The notes under the pieces: model-generated
Database searches by the model: none
Seen by the model: only the letters and a program-made list of their open reading frames with translations
What the model was told of the DNA's origin: nothing
Made by a program: the position numbers and the translations under genes
In this document: one piece after another, positions 54,921 to 63,208 of the stretch
Layout of the letters: every line of letters begins with the position of its first letter
Numbering within the stretch: the first letter of the stretch is position 1
Assembly: GCF_000423045.1 (NCBI RefSeq)
Contig: NZ_KE383971.1
Coordinates: 630,092 to 694,091 of the forward strand
DNA: 64,000 nucleotides
Reading direction: 5' to 3'
Source: Christiangramia portivictoriae DSM 23547
Lineage (GTDB): Bacteria; Bacteroidota; Bacteroidia; Flavobacteriales; Flavobacteriaceae

Positions 54921-56645
54921 ATGAAACATTTTAAAATTTGCTTGGGATTATTAGCAATGTTAGCGTTGCTGGTGATGTCTTGTAGCCAGGAAGATCAATC
55001 TTCCTCTGAAACCGGCACAGATATTCAGTCTGTAGACTTACAATTTGGAGCTTTATTAAATGACCTGGCAAATCGTGCCATGAGCGTGAACAAGGATCAT
55101 TTTAACCAAATTCCTGATTGTTCAGATGCACTTCCAGCAGTAGCAAGTATTTCCTTCAGCTATGGAGGTAATGATTATGATGTAGATGTAGACATCCTGA
55201 ATGACGGATCAGATTTTTTTACAGCATATTCAGATGATCTTAAAATACCAGTAGCGAACAACAGCTCTGTAACTGTGACTTTGAATGGTTTTCGTGTTTA
55301 TGATGGAGATCCCGATGATGATGGTGAGTTAATATGGGTAGCACCCATTGAAGCTACACCCGGACAGTTTGATGGATATGTGGACAATGCGCTTCCTTTT
55401 ACATTCGAAGTACGAGATGGAACAAAACCCTATATAGATGTTGAAGTTTTATGTTTTGATCGTAGAATGGTCAATGAGTATGGATATCCTTTCTTTGATC
55501 TTGTTCCCGGCAAACTTTATCCATTGTGCTTTTTTGCGAATTACTGTACCGAAAGTGGTCGTCATTATGTAGGGAACTATAGTATAGATCTATATTACGA
55601 TAATGGAGACGAACGTATCAGGCTTTATTCTACCTCTCAAACTCCAACAACAGGAGAAAATAATGGTCAATATTTCGCAGATCCACTTTGTTTAGTAGTA
55701 CCAGAATCTCCCTTTGAAGATGCAACAAGAGACTACCTGTTCTATACCGTTACTCCATTAGATTGGACTGGATCATATGGTGATATAGATAATACACCGA
55801 TGGCAGAAGTAGGACTGGACTGGAACGATGTTGATGCATTATTGAGTGCCGATGGCGAATCTGTAGATTACATACACCTCTTAATTGGATGTGAGCCACC
55901 AATAGGGGATTGTCCTGGTGTACCTACTGAAGGGGATATGGATGGTGATTGTGTGCCAGATGTTGATGATGAATGTCCAGAAGTTCCAGGTACCGTTGAA
56001 AATTTTGGTTGTCCAGATGATGAATGTCCTGGTGAAGACCTGGATAACGATGGATTGTTCGGTGAGTGTGATCAATGTCCCGATGAAGCTGGAACAGCTG
56101 ATAATTTCGGTTGTCCAGTAGATGATTGTACTACAGATACAGATAATGATGGGGTAGTAGATTGTGAAGATGCATGTCCAGATACACAGGGTTCTGCAGA
56201 TAACGATGGCTGTCCGGAAGATGATGGAGGTGATACCTGTGAAACAGCGTTTATGTTTGGAGATACTCAAATTAATGAGATTTCAAATGGCAACCGTTGG
56301 GGATGGGCTGAAAACTTTGATACCACGATTGATGGCAACAGTAAAACATTCAATTTCTGGGCCGGAGCTGGTCAAAATGATACTAGCAAAGGAGAACTTG
56401 TAGGTACTGTGACGATTACTGTTGATGGAGACGAGGTTAATTTTGATATAGATCTTGAATCTGGAGTTAGCCTGGATGATCTTCACGTTTACTTAAGCGA
56501 GGATAACCCTGGAAATATCGCTAAAAGTCCAGGTCAGTATAACCGAAATGACGAAGTAAGTACAGGCGTTCTAGATTTCACTTTAGATCGTAGCAGCAGC
56601 GATTCCAGTTTTTGGATAATTGTTCACGGAGTAGCTTGCTATTAA
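54921..56645 (+). CDS. Array lipoprotein 2, shared module plus TSP3 repeats
   Basis: A 574-residue lipoprotein (LLVMSC, Cys21). The shared module (about 37-325) is collinear with that of gene 1, with cysteines at C67, C178, C203, C209, C257, C324 and [13 protein letters not shown] from 180. Residues 338-432 are thrombospondin-type-3, calcium-binding repeats rich in D-x-D-x-D-G and Cys-Pro. The last 135 residues (from [11 protein letters not shown]) form a beta-rich end domain with WGWAENF and [11 protein letters not shown] segments that I cannot name. TSP3 repeats usually bind calcium and act as rigid spacers. A terminator follows. Confidence 0.82.
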   Translation: MKHFKICLGLLAMLALLVMSCSQEDQSSSETGTDIQSVDLQFGALLNDLANRAMSVNKDHFNQIPDCSDALPAVASISFSYGGNDYDVDVDILNDGSDFFTAYSDDLKIPVANNSSVTVTLNGFRVYDGDPDDDGELIWVAPIEATPGQFDGYVDNALPFTFEVRDGTKPYIDVEVLCFDRRMVNEYGYPFFDLVPGKLYPLCFFANYCTESGRHYVGNYSIDLYYDNGDERIRLYSTSQTPTTGENNGQYFADPLCLVVPESPFEDATRDYLFYTVTPLDWTGSYGDIDNTPMAEVGLDWNDVDALLSADGESVDYIHLLIGCEPPIGDCPGVPTEGDMDGDCVPDVDDECPEVPGTVENFGCPDDECPGEDLDNDGLFGECDQCPDEAGTADNFGCPVDDCTTDTDNDGVVDCEDACPDTQGSADNDGCPEDDGGDTCETAFMFGDTQINEISNGNRWGWAENFDTTIDGNSKTFNFWAGAGQNDTSKGELVGTVTITVDGDEVNFDIDLESGVSLDDLHVYLSEDNPGNIAKSPGQYNRNDEVSTGVLDFTLDRSSSDSSFWIIVHGVACY

Positions 56646-56657
56646 TTGGAAATAAAT

Positions 56658-56689
56658 CCATCCTGGAATTTGCATAGACTTCAGGATGG
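56658..56689 (+). terminator. Terminator after array lipoprotein 2
   Basis: CCATCCTG 56658-56665 pairs with CAGGATGG 56682-56689 around a 16-base loop, followed by GATTTTT. Confidence 0.75.
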
Positions 56690-56723
56690 GATTTTTCAGA
56701 AATAATAATAACTAAAAATAGAC

Positions 56724-58349
56724 ATGATGAAGTTTATAAATAAATATATAGCATTAATAGCCCTAGGCGCTATGATGTTTACATCCTGTAGTAAGGATGA
56801 AAGTTCTGAGGTAGTAGACGACGCAGAACTTCAGGCAGTAGAAATTACTTTTGGAGCTTCTCTTAATGATCTGGTAAATCGTGCGGCTCAAAGTCTTAGC
56901 AAAGATCATTTTAATACGATTCCTGATTGTTCTGAAGCTGCACCTGCGGTTGCTAGAATAGAATACAGTTATGGTGGGTCCAGTTACCAAACCGATGTAG
57001 CGATATTAAATGATGGCGATGATTATTTTACCGATTATTCCGAAGATCTTAAAATTTTGGTCCCTAATAATGGACAGGTTACTATAAGCCTGGATGGTTT
57101 TATGGTCTACGACGGCGATCCGGATACTACTGGAAACTTGATTTGGGTGGCCCCGAAGGAATCTGATGGATCATTTGATGGGTATGTGGATCAAGCACTG
57201 CCATTTGACTTTACAGTAGAAGATGGTACTAAACCATACATAGAAGTAGAAGTTCTATGTTTTGATAGAAGAATGGTAAACGAATATGGATATGTATTTT
57301 TTGATATTCTTCCTGAAGTTATCTATCCTCTATGCCTGTTTGTAAACTACTGTGATGAAGATGGAAGACATTATGTAGCAGATTATAGTATTGATCTTTA
57401 TTTCGGAGAGGATGCGTCTGGTATTCAACTTTATGATCATAACGAAAGTTCAGCAATGGCTACTACCGGAGATTATGGATCTGGACAGTATTATGCAGAT
57501 CCACTATGTCTTGTAGTATCAGGTCCACCTGCCAATCTTGGTGACAACGAACCATACTTGTATATGGTATTGTACCCGCAGGATTGGGATGGAACAGGCG
57601 ATATTGATAACTCACCAATCCAGGGAATCACATTATCGTGGAACATGGTTAAGTCCCTTCTGAATGGTGATGGAACGACCAACGAATACTATCACCTGCT
57701 TATTGGTGAATGTGAAGGTGCCTTGACCGGAGATGGTTCTGATGGAGGAGATACCGGAAATAACGACCTTGATGGAGATGGTGTTACTAATGATATAGAC
57801 CAGTGTGCTAATACACCAGCCGGAGCAGTAGTAAATGCAGTTGGATGTCCAGATTCAGACGGAGATGAAGTTTTTGACAACAAAGATTTGTGTCCTGGAA
57901 CTCCAACGGGAACTACAGTAGATGAAGACGGTTGTCCTGTAGATATAGGAGGACCTGATTGTGGAACTGCAACCTGGGGACGCGAAGATCTAATCGAAGG
58001 TTTTGGTCTTGTACTACCTGCTGACTTTACTTTACCTATAAGGATCTTTGCTGAAGCATCCACTTTAGATGATTTAAATGAAGATTTGGAAATCGGTTCA
58101 ATTCAGTTAAGTCCTGTAGAGGGGGGTGTAGCAGTTGCAATCAATTTGGAGCAGGGCTCTCCATACGAGGTTAATAGCTTTACTATTTCAGCAAGTATAA
58201 ACGCAGACGGAAGTAATCCCGTAGTCATTTCGGGAACAGAACTCAATCCTGGTGAAACTGTAAATGAGAATTTAATTTTGACTGGTTATACTGGAACTAA
58301 TCTTTACCTGAAAGTTGAATTCGATATATGTGAAGTTTCTGTGAATTAA
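56724..58349 (+). CDS. Array lipoprotein 3, shared module plus TSP3 repeats
   Basis: A 541-residue lipoprotein (MMFTSC, Cys22). Shared module about 38-331 with cysteines C69, C179, C204, C210, C262, C330 and [13 protein letters not shown] from 181. Residues 347-408 hold two or three TSP3-type repeats (DLDGDGVTNDIDQC, DSDGDEVFDNKDLC). The end domain, from CGTATWGREDL, is beta-rich and unlike those of genes 1 and 2. ATG 56724 gives MMKF; ATG 56727 is equally possible. The array seems to have kept one module and exchanged the C-terminal domains. Confidence 0.82.
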   Translation: MMKFINKYIALIALGAMMFTSCSKDESSEVVDDAELQAVEITFGASLNDLVNRAAQSLSKDHFNTIPDCSEAAPAVARIEYSYGGSSYQTDVAILNDGDDYFTDYSEDLKILVPNNGQVTISLDGFMVYDGDPDTTGNLIWVAPKESDGSFDGYVDQALPFDFTVEDGTKPYIEVEVLCFDRRMVNEYGYVFFDILPEVIYPLCLFVNYCDEDGRHYVADYSIDLYFGEDASGIQLYDHNESSAMATTGDYGSGQYYADPLCLVVSGPPANLGDNEPYLYMVLYPQDWDGTGDIDNSPIQGITLSWNMVKSLLNGDGTTNEYYHLLIGECEGALTGDGSDGGDTGNNDLDGDGVTNDIDQCANTPAGAVVNAVGCPDSDGDEVFDNKDLCPGTPTGTTVDEDGCPVDIGGPDCGTATWGREDLIEGFGLVLPADFTLPIRIFAEASTLDDLNEDLEIGSIQLSPVEGGVAVAINLEQGSPYEVNSFTISASINADGSNPVVISGTELNPGETVNENLILTGYTGTNLYLKVEFDICEVSVN

Positions 58350-58410
58350 TTCTTTAAAAAATCCGCATGATTAATTAACCGGGGGGTGACTAATTTGCGG
58401 GTTTTTTACC

Positions 58411-58456
58411 CACTCCTGTGGAGTGTGTGTAAGGCTGTCTGGAGCAATCCAGACAG
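58411..58456 (+). terminator. Terminator pair after array lipoprotein 3
   Basis: CACTCC 58411-58416 pairs with GGAGTG 58420-58425, then CTGTCTGG 58435-58442 with CCAGACAG 58449-58456, followed by a T-run. The rest of the gap to 58760 is AT-rich, with an inverted repeat TGGTTT 58536-58541 and AAACCA 58546-58551 and the short open frame described next. Confidence 0.85.
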
Positions 58457-58695
58457 TTTTTTTTGTTTTATAAGAAAAAATGTTTTTATGTTACTACTTG
58501 ATTATCAATATCATGGATGACAGAAAACACTTACTTGGTTTCTGAAAACCATTAGTTTTATTGGGCTTTAAGTAGATTAATGTTCTGATTTTTAGGTCAA
58601 CTAGCTTCCTGAAAAGAACAATAGCCATAGAGCTTAGAGCACAGACTGTAAGAATAATATTGTTAAAAAATTAACTAAAATATACGTTAATTTTT

Positions 58696-58746
58696 ATGGA
58701 ACAGGAATTGCTAAACCCAGAGTGTATTATTAACTATAAATTTTAA
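58696..58746 (+). other. Possible 16-codon upstream open frame
   Basis: A short open frame (MEQELLNPECIINYKF) ends 14 bp before the first peptidase start codon. It may be a leader peptide or chance; there is no evidence of translation. Confidence 0.2.
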
Positions 58747-58760
58747 AAAAAGACCTACTT

Positions 58761-59816
58761 ATGACAAAATTAAAGAGTGTCTTCCTACTATCAGCTTTTG
58801 CGATGTTTAGCTGTAGTGAGGATCCTGCTTCAGAAATTGTAACTGCTGAAAATGAAACCCAAATCACTTCAACAGAACCTAAGGATGACATTACCGAGAT
58901 CGCATTCCCAGATTCTAAAGGGACTGCTACAGACGTTTATTACACTGGTATTAAAATGGCTGTAGAAAATGTGAATGGTAATTATATTTTCGAAGGTGAT
59001 ATTATTATTCCTAAAGAAAAGACGTCCAAAAGTCCTGTAAATTTAGTTTTAGAGAAAGGTGATGAGGTATCTCAAACAAAAAGCGTTGGAAGAACTAAAG
59101 CTTACTGGGAAGATAATACTGTTTACTACGAAATAGATTCAAGGTTATCCAATCAGGATCGCGTTTTCGATGCGATTAGCCATTGGGAAGCAAACACCAA
59201 TCTGGAATTTGTGAAAAGATCTGGACAATCAGATTACATTTATTTCACTCCGGGCTCTGGATGTTCTTCTTATGTTGGAAAAGTTGGAGGAAAGCAGAAT
59301 ATTACTTTGGCAGATGCTTGTTCTACCGGTAATACTATCCATGAAATTGGTCACGCAATTGGACTATGGCACGAACAAAGCCGTGTGGATAGAGACAGCC
59401 ATATAACTATCAACTTTGAGAATATTCAGACTGGAAGGGAATATAATTTTCAGACTTACCAGGAAAATAACTTTGATGGAGAGGAGTTTACTACCAATCT
59501 CGACTTTGGCTCCATCATGATGTATAGCCCCTACGCATTTTCCAAAAACGGTCAGCCAACGATTACAAGGAAAGATGGCAGTATTTATAATGTTCAAAGA
59601 TCGCAATTATCAAATGGGGACGTAACAGGAATTAACGCAATGTACCCTTCATCTAATGGTGGCGAGGAGAATCCAAACCCGACTTATATCAATGGAGAGT
59701 ATTACACAATTGCCGGACTTACCGTCCTGAGATATTATGATCAATGGTACTATAATATGGGCTGGTACGGTTGGAAACGAGTTGAGCTTATAGATGGGGT
59801 ATGGTACTTCGCTTAA
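58761..59816 (+). CDS. Astacin-family (M12A) lipoprotein metallopeptidase 1
   Basis: A 351-residue lipoprotein (AMFSCSE, Cys18). Residues 45-110 are a propeptide with FEGD (77-80), the FxGD 'aspartate switch' that blocks zinc in proastacins. The catalytic domain (about 111-297) has the full zinc motif HEIGHAIGLWHEQSRVDRD (194-212) and Met-turn SIMMYS (251-256). C168 and C187 may form a disulfide. A linker leads to an end module of about 43 residues (YINGEYYTIAGLTVLRYYD...VWYF). Likely outer-membrane anchored, made as a zymogen and activated by cleavage. Its neighbour is a close paralogue. Confidence 0.93.
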   Translation: MTKLKSVFLLSAFAMFSCSEDPASEIVTAENETQITSTEPKDDITEIAFPDSKGTATDVYYTGIKMAVENVNGNYIFEGDIIIPKEKTSKSPVNLVLEKGDEVSQTKSVGRTKAYWEDNTVYYEIDSRLSNQDRVFDAISHWEANTNLEFVKRSGQSDYIYFTPGSGCSSYVGKVGGKQNITLADACSTGNTIHEIGHAIGLWHEQSRVDRDSHITINFENIQTGREYNFQTYQENNFDGEEFTTNLDFGSIMMYSPYAFSKNGQPTITRKDGSIYNVQRSQLSNGDVTGINAMYPSSNGGEENPNPTYINGEYYTIAGLTVLRYYDQWYYNMGWYGWKRVELIDGVWYFA

Positions 59817-59843
59817 TTTGTACTACTTCTAAAAATTAACTTG

Positions 59844-59881
59844 AATCATCGAAAGTTCAACAATTTGAACTTTCGATGATT
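59844..59881 (+). terminator. Terminator between the two astacin genes
   Basis: A 17-bp perfect stem, 59844-59860 with 59865-59881, around CAAT, followed by TT and then C. The second gene starts 79 bp later. Confidence 0.85.
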
Positions 59882-59959
59882 TTCTATGAAATAACTTTTC
59901 AGATTTCTGAATGAAACCAAATCGAATTCAGACTCATACACTTACTAATAATCCTACTT

Positions 59960-61057
59960 ATGAAAAACCTTAAATTTATTTTAGCTGTTCCGTTATTGGC
60001 TCTAACAAGTTGTAGCGAAGAGAACTTTGATGATTCTAAAACTTTGCCAAGCGAAGCGGGTTCTTTCCTGAATGATGAATTTACAGAAATCGCATTCCCT
60101 AGCGAATCTGGAAATGTTTCCGATATTTATTTTGCTGGCAGAAAACTTCCAGTAGAGGAATTAAATGGAAAGTATGTATACCAGGGAGATATTTTTCTTT
60201 CAGAAGAGAATATTTCTAAAATACCGCTAGACCTGGTTTTAGATGCTGATGAAGATGTACTTATCACTGATAAAAGTGTTGGCCGTACAAAATTCTTCTG
60301 GCCTGAGAATGTAGTATATTACAGTATAGATCCTGCATTGCCTAACCAGCAGAGAGTTGTAGATGCAATCGCGCATTGGGAAAGCAACACTGCTGTGCAA
60401 TTCGTTCAACGATCTTCAGAATCCAACTACGTATATTTCACTCCAGGAGGAGGGTGTTCTTCTTACGTGGGTATGGTAGGCGGTAGACAACCCATTACTC
60501 TTGCTGATGGCTGTTCAACTGGAAATACGATACATGAGATTGGTCATGCCGTTGGATTATGGCATGAACAGAGCAGAGCAGATAGAGATCAAACTATTAC
60601 AGTAAATTTTAATAATATCCTTTCAGGTAGAGAGCATAACTTTTACACGTATATAGAATCCGGTTATGATGGTGCAGATTATACTGCCGGACTGGATCTT
60701 GGATCAATTATGATGTATAGTCCGTACTCATTTTCTGCCAATGGACAGCCTACAATCACCAGAAAAGATGGCTCTCTTTATAATGTCCAGCGCTCTGCTC
60801 TTTCTAACGGAGATATCGAAGGAATCGCGGTCATGTATCCTGGCGGAAACGAACCTGAACCAACCGAACCAGAACCTACAGAGCCAGAACCTACAGAGCC
60901 GGAACCAACGAATCCTGAGCCGGAGTATATCAATGGCGAGTGGTATGTTATCGAAGGTGTGATGGTACTTCGACAAGACAATAAATGGTATGTTGAAAAA
61001 GGTAAAAATTTGAGGGAAGTGGAACTTGTAAACGGTCGATGGAGATTTGTTAAGTAA
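59960..61057 (+). CDS. Astacin-family (M12A) lipoprotein metallopeptidase 2
   Basis: A 365-residue lipoprotein (LALTSCSE, Cys18), paralogue of the preceding gene. Propeptide with YQGD (74-77) at the FxGD position. Zinc motif HEIGHAVGLWHEQSRADRD (192-210); Met-turn SIMMYS (249-254). Between catalytic domain and end module is a Pro-Glu-Thr linker, (EPEPT) repeated four times (298-321), replacing the short linker of the first enzyme. The end module (323-365: YINGEWYVIEGVMVLRQ...WRF) matches the first enzyme's. The linker repeat DNA could change length by slippage. Confidence 0.93.
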   Translation: MKNLKFILAVPLLALTSCSEENFDDSKTLPSEAGSFLNDEFTEIAFPSESGNVSDIYFAGRKLPVEELNGKYVYQGDIFLSEENISKIPLDLVLDADEDVLITDKSVGRTKFFWPENVVYYSIDPALPNQQRVVDAIAHWESNTAVQFVQRSSESNYVYFTPGGGCSSYVGMVGGRQPITLADGCSTGNTIHEIGHAVGLWHEQSRADRDQTITVNFNNILSGREHNFYTYIESGYDGADYTAGLDLGSIMMYSPYSFSANGQPTITRKDGSLYNVQRSALSNGDIEGIAVMYPGGNEPEPTEPEPTEPEPTEPEPTNPEPEYINGEWYVIEGVMVLRQDNKWYVEKGKNLREVELVNGRWRFVK

Positions 61058-61076
61058 GTAGAAAACAGCTAAAAAA

Positions 61077-61100
61077 AAGGCCCGATATCGTTCGGGTCTT
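61077..61100. terminator. Bidirectional terminator between astacin 2 and acpH-like gene
   Basis: AAGGCCCGA 61077-61085 pairs with TCGGGTCTT 61092-61100 with one G-T pair; an A-run lies upstream and TTATTTTT downstream. The genes converge. Confidence 0.8.
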
Positions 61101-61697
61101 TTATTTTTCAGTAATAATCTGCTCCAATTTCTGTTCTGCAAAACGCTGTACGTCTTCAAAGAATTGACGGAATTCATGTTCGAATTCGCTATAATGCAAC
61201 TTCAAATCCTCTGTAGCCCGATCCATTCCTGACTTGAGTTTGGTTCTTCTATTCATGCCATTCAGCACGCTCTGTATTCCATCTGTAGAAGCGTAACTCA
61301 AAAGCCAGTTTTGTTCGATCATATACGGTAGAAAGTTCTTAACATTTGAAGGGAGAACCTCATAGTTCAGCTTCAGCAACTCATAAAACCGGATGGTGTA
61401 TTCTTCCAGGGGTTGATCGCAATAGTCTGTCCAGTTAGATGCTAAGAAGTGATCGTAAAAGATGTCTACTATAATGCCGCTGTAATGCCGGTATCTATCA
61501 GATAATCGATGGCTACTTTCCTTAAATATCGGGTGGGTATCTGTATAAAAGTCGATCGCCCGATGGAGGATAATGCCAGTTTGAATCCGGTTTTCATACT
61601 TGCGATATTTCTTACCCTTAATGGAATCTGCCATGAAGTTCCCAATTTTAACCAGATCATCATTACCAGAAAGATATATATGCGCAAGAAAGTTCAT
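61101..61697 (-). CDS. acpH: Acyl carrier protein phosphodiesterase-like protein
   Basis: A 198-residue protein of the AcpH (DUF479) family, which can remove 4'-phosphopantetheine from ACP. The MNFLAHIYLSG start, GNFMADSIKGK near 20 and HRAIDFYTDTHP near 45 are family marks; the histidines and aspartates resemble an HD-type metal site. The upstream region toward glmM holds the glmM promoter. Confidence 0.9.
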   Translation of the reverse strand: MNFLAHIYLSGNDDLVKIGNFMADSIKGKKYRKYENRIQTGIILHRAIDFYTDTHPIFKESSHRLSDRYRHYSGIIVDIFYDHFLASNWTDYCDQPLEEYTIRFYELLKLNYEVLPSNVKNFLPYMIEQNWLLSYASTDGIQSVLNGMNRRTKLKSGMDRATEDLKLHYSEFEHEFRQFFEDVQRFAEQKLEQIITEK

Positions 61698-61743
61698 GCG
61701 GAAATATACGAATTAAACAGGGCCAGGGTTAATATTTGTTAAG

Positions 61744-61777
61744 TTTTGGAAAGTACCGGCTCACACAATTATATTTG
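61744..61777 (+). promoter_or_regulatory. glmM: glmM promoter
   Basis: TTTTG 61744-61748, a 21-nt spacer and TATATTTG 61770-61777, a full match to the Bacteroidota consensus. The start codon is 46 bp downstream. Confidence 0.65.
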
Positions 61778-61822
61778 TTAAAATTTCTTACAGGTCATCT
61801 ATCGACCTATAAATAACTAATA

Positions 61823-63208
61823 ATGACTTTAATAAAATCAATTTCAGGGATTAGAGGAACCATTGGGGGAAACACCGGTGATAACCTAACTCCTTTAGAT
61901 ACTGTAAAATTTGCCGCAGCATACGGCACATGGTTAAAAAATAACTCTACCAGTAAAGAGCTGAAAGTGGCAGTAGGAAGAGATGCGAGAATTAGTGGGA
62001 AGATGATACAGGAACTCACGATGAATACCCTAACCGGATTGGGGATCAATGTGATCGACCTGGGACTGTCTACCACTCCAACGGTAGAAGTCGCCGTGCC
62101 TCTGGAAAAAGCTGATGGTGGAATCATTCTTACCGCAAGTCATAATCCAAAGCAATGGAATGCTTTAAAATTATTAAACAGCAGGGGCGAATTTCTTGAT
62201 GGTGAAGCAGGAGCCGTGATTCTTGAAATAGCAGAACAGGAAAATTTTGATTTTGCCGAAGTAGACGACCTCGGTACCATCACAGTGATCGATGATTATA
62301 TCGAAAGGCATATTGAAGAAGTTCTAAAACTGAAACTGGTAGATGCCGATAAAGTCTCCGCTGCAAAATTTAAAGTTGCTGTAGATGCTGTAAATTCTAC
62401 TGGCGGGATTGCCATACCTGCTCTTTTAAAAAAGATGGGAGTGGAGGTAATCGAATTATACTGCGAGCCAAACGGACATTTCCCACACAACCCAGAACCT
62501 TTAAAAGAGCACTTAACCGACATCTGTGACTTGATGAAAAAAGAGAAGGCAGATCTTGGAATCGTGGTAGATCCCGATGTAGATCGTCTTGCGTTTATAG
62601 ATGAGAACGGGGAAATGTTTGGGGAAGAGTATACATTGGTAGCTTGTGCAGATTATGTTTTGTCTAAAACTGCCGGGAACACTGTAAGTAATCTGAGTTC
62701 CTCCAGAGCTTTAAGAGATATTACAGAAAAGCATGGTGGTCAATACAATGCCAGTGCCGTAGGTGAAGTGAATGTAGTTCAGCTAATGAAAGATAAAAAC
62801 GCGATCATAGGTGGTGAAGGTAATGGCGGTATCATCTATCCTGAAGCTCATTATGGCAGAGATAGTCTGGTGGGAACAGCGTTATTCCTTACGTATCTTG
62901 CAGAGAAGAAGATGTCTGTGTCTTCGATCAGAGATAGCTATCCATCATATTATATGAGTAAAAATAAAATTCAATTAACTCCAGATCTGGATGTGGACGG
63001 AGTGTTGAAAGCAGTTGAAAAGAGACATTCTTCAGAAGAAATATCAACTGTGGACGGAGTTAAGATCGATTTTCCGGAGAATTGGGTTCACTTGAGAAAA
63101 TCTAATACAGAGCCGATCATCAGGATCTATACGGAAGCAAAATCTCAACAGGAAGCAGATGAGCTGGCGCAAAAGATGATTTCTGAAATTGAACAGATCA
63201 TAGCTTAA
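61823..63208 (+). CDS. glmM: Phosphoglucosamine/phosphohexose mutase
   Basis: A 461-residue alpha-D-phosphohexomutase. The active-site serine lies in TASHNPKQWNALK near 110, the metal loop is DPDVDRLAF near 250 and GEGNGGIIYPEAHYGRD is the sugar-binding region. In Bacteroidota this single-copy enzyme is usually annotated GlmM, which converts glucosamine-6-phosphate to the 1-phosphate for peptidoglycan and lipid A; phosphomannomutase activity cannot be excluded. Its stop overlaps that of the convergent acyltransferase gene by four bases. Confidence 0.9.
   Translation: MTLIKSISGIRGTIGGNTGDNLTPLDTVKFAAAYGTWLKNNSTSKELKVAVGRDARISGKMIQELTMNTLTGLGINVIDLGLSTTPTVEVAVPLEKADGGIILTASHNPKQWNALKLLNSRGEFLDGEAGAVILEIAEQENFDFAEVDDLGTITVIDDYIERHIEEVLKLKLVDADKVSAAKFKVAVDAVNSTGGIAIPALLKKMGVEVIELYCEPNGHFPHNPEPLKEHLTDICDLMKKEKADLGIVVDPDVDRLAFIDENGEMFGEEYTLVACADYVLSKTAGNTVSNLSSSRALRDITEKHGGQYNASAVGEVNVVQLMKDKNAIIGGEGNGGIIYPEAHYGRDSLVGTALFLTYLAEKKMSVSSIRDSYPSYYMSKNKIQLTPDLDVDGVLKAVEKRHSSEEISTVDGVKIDFPENWVHLRKSNTEPIIRIYTEAKSQQEADELAQKMISEIEQIIA

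Noticed and set aside
55881-56270. Minus-strand frame rich in Ile and Thr over the TSP3 repeats
   Set aside because: It is the mirror of the Asp-rich repeat codons and shows only repeat bias.
60850-60925. Tandem DNA repeat as possible CRISPR or satellite
   Set aside because: It is in-frame coding repeat for the EPEPT linker, with units too short and no spacers.
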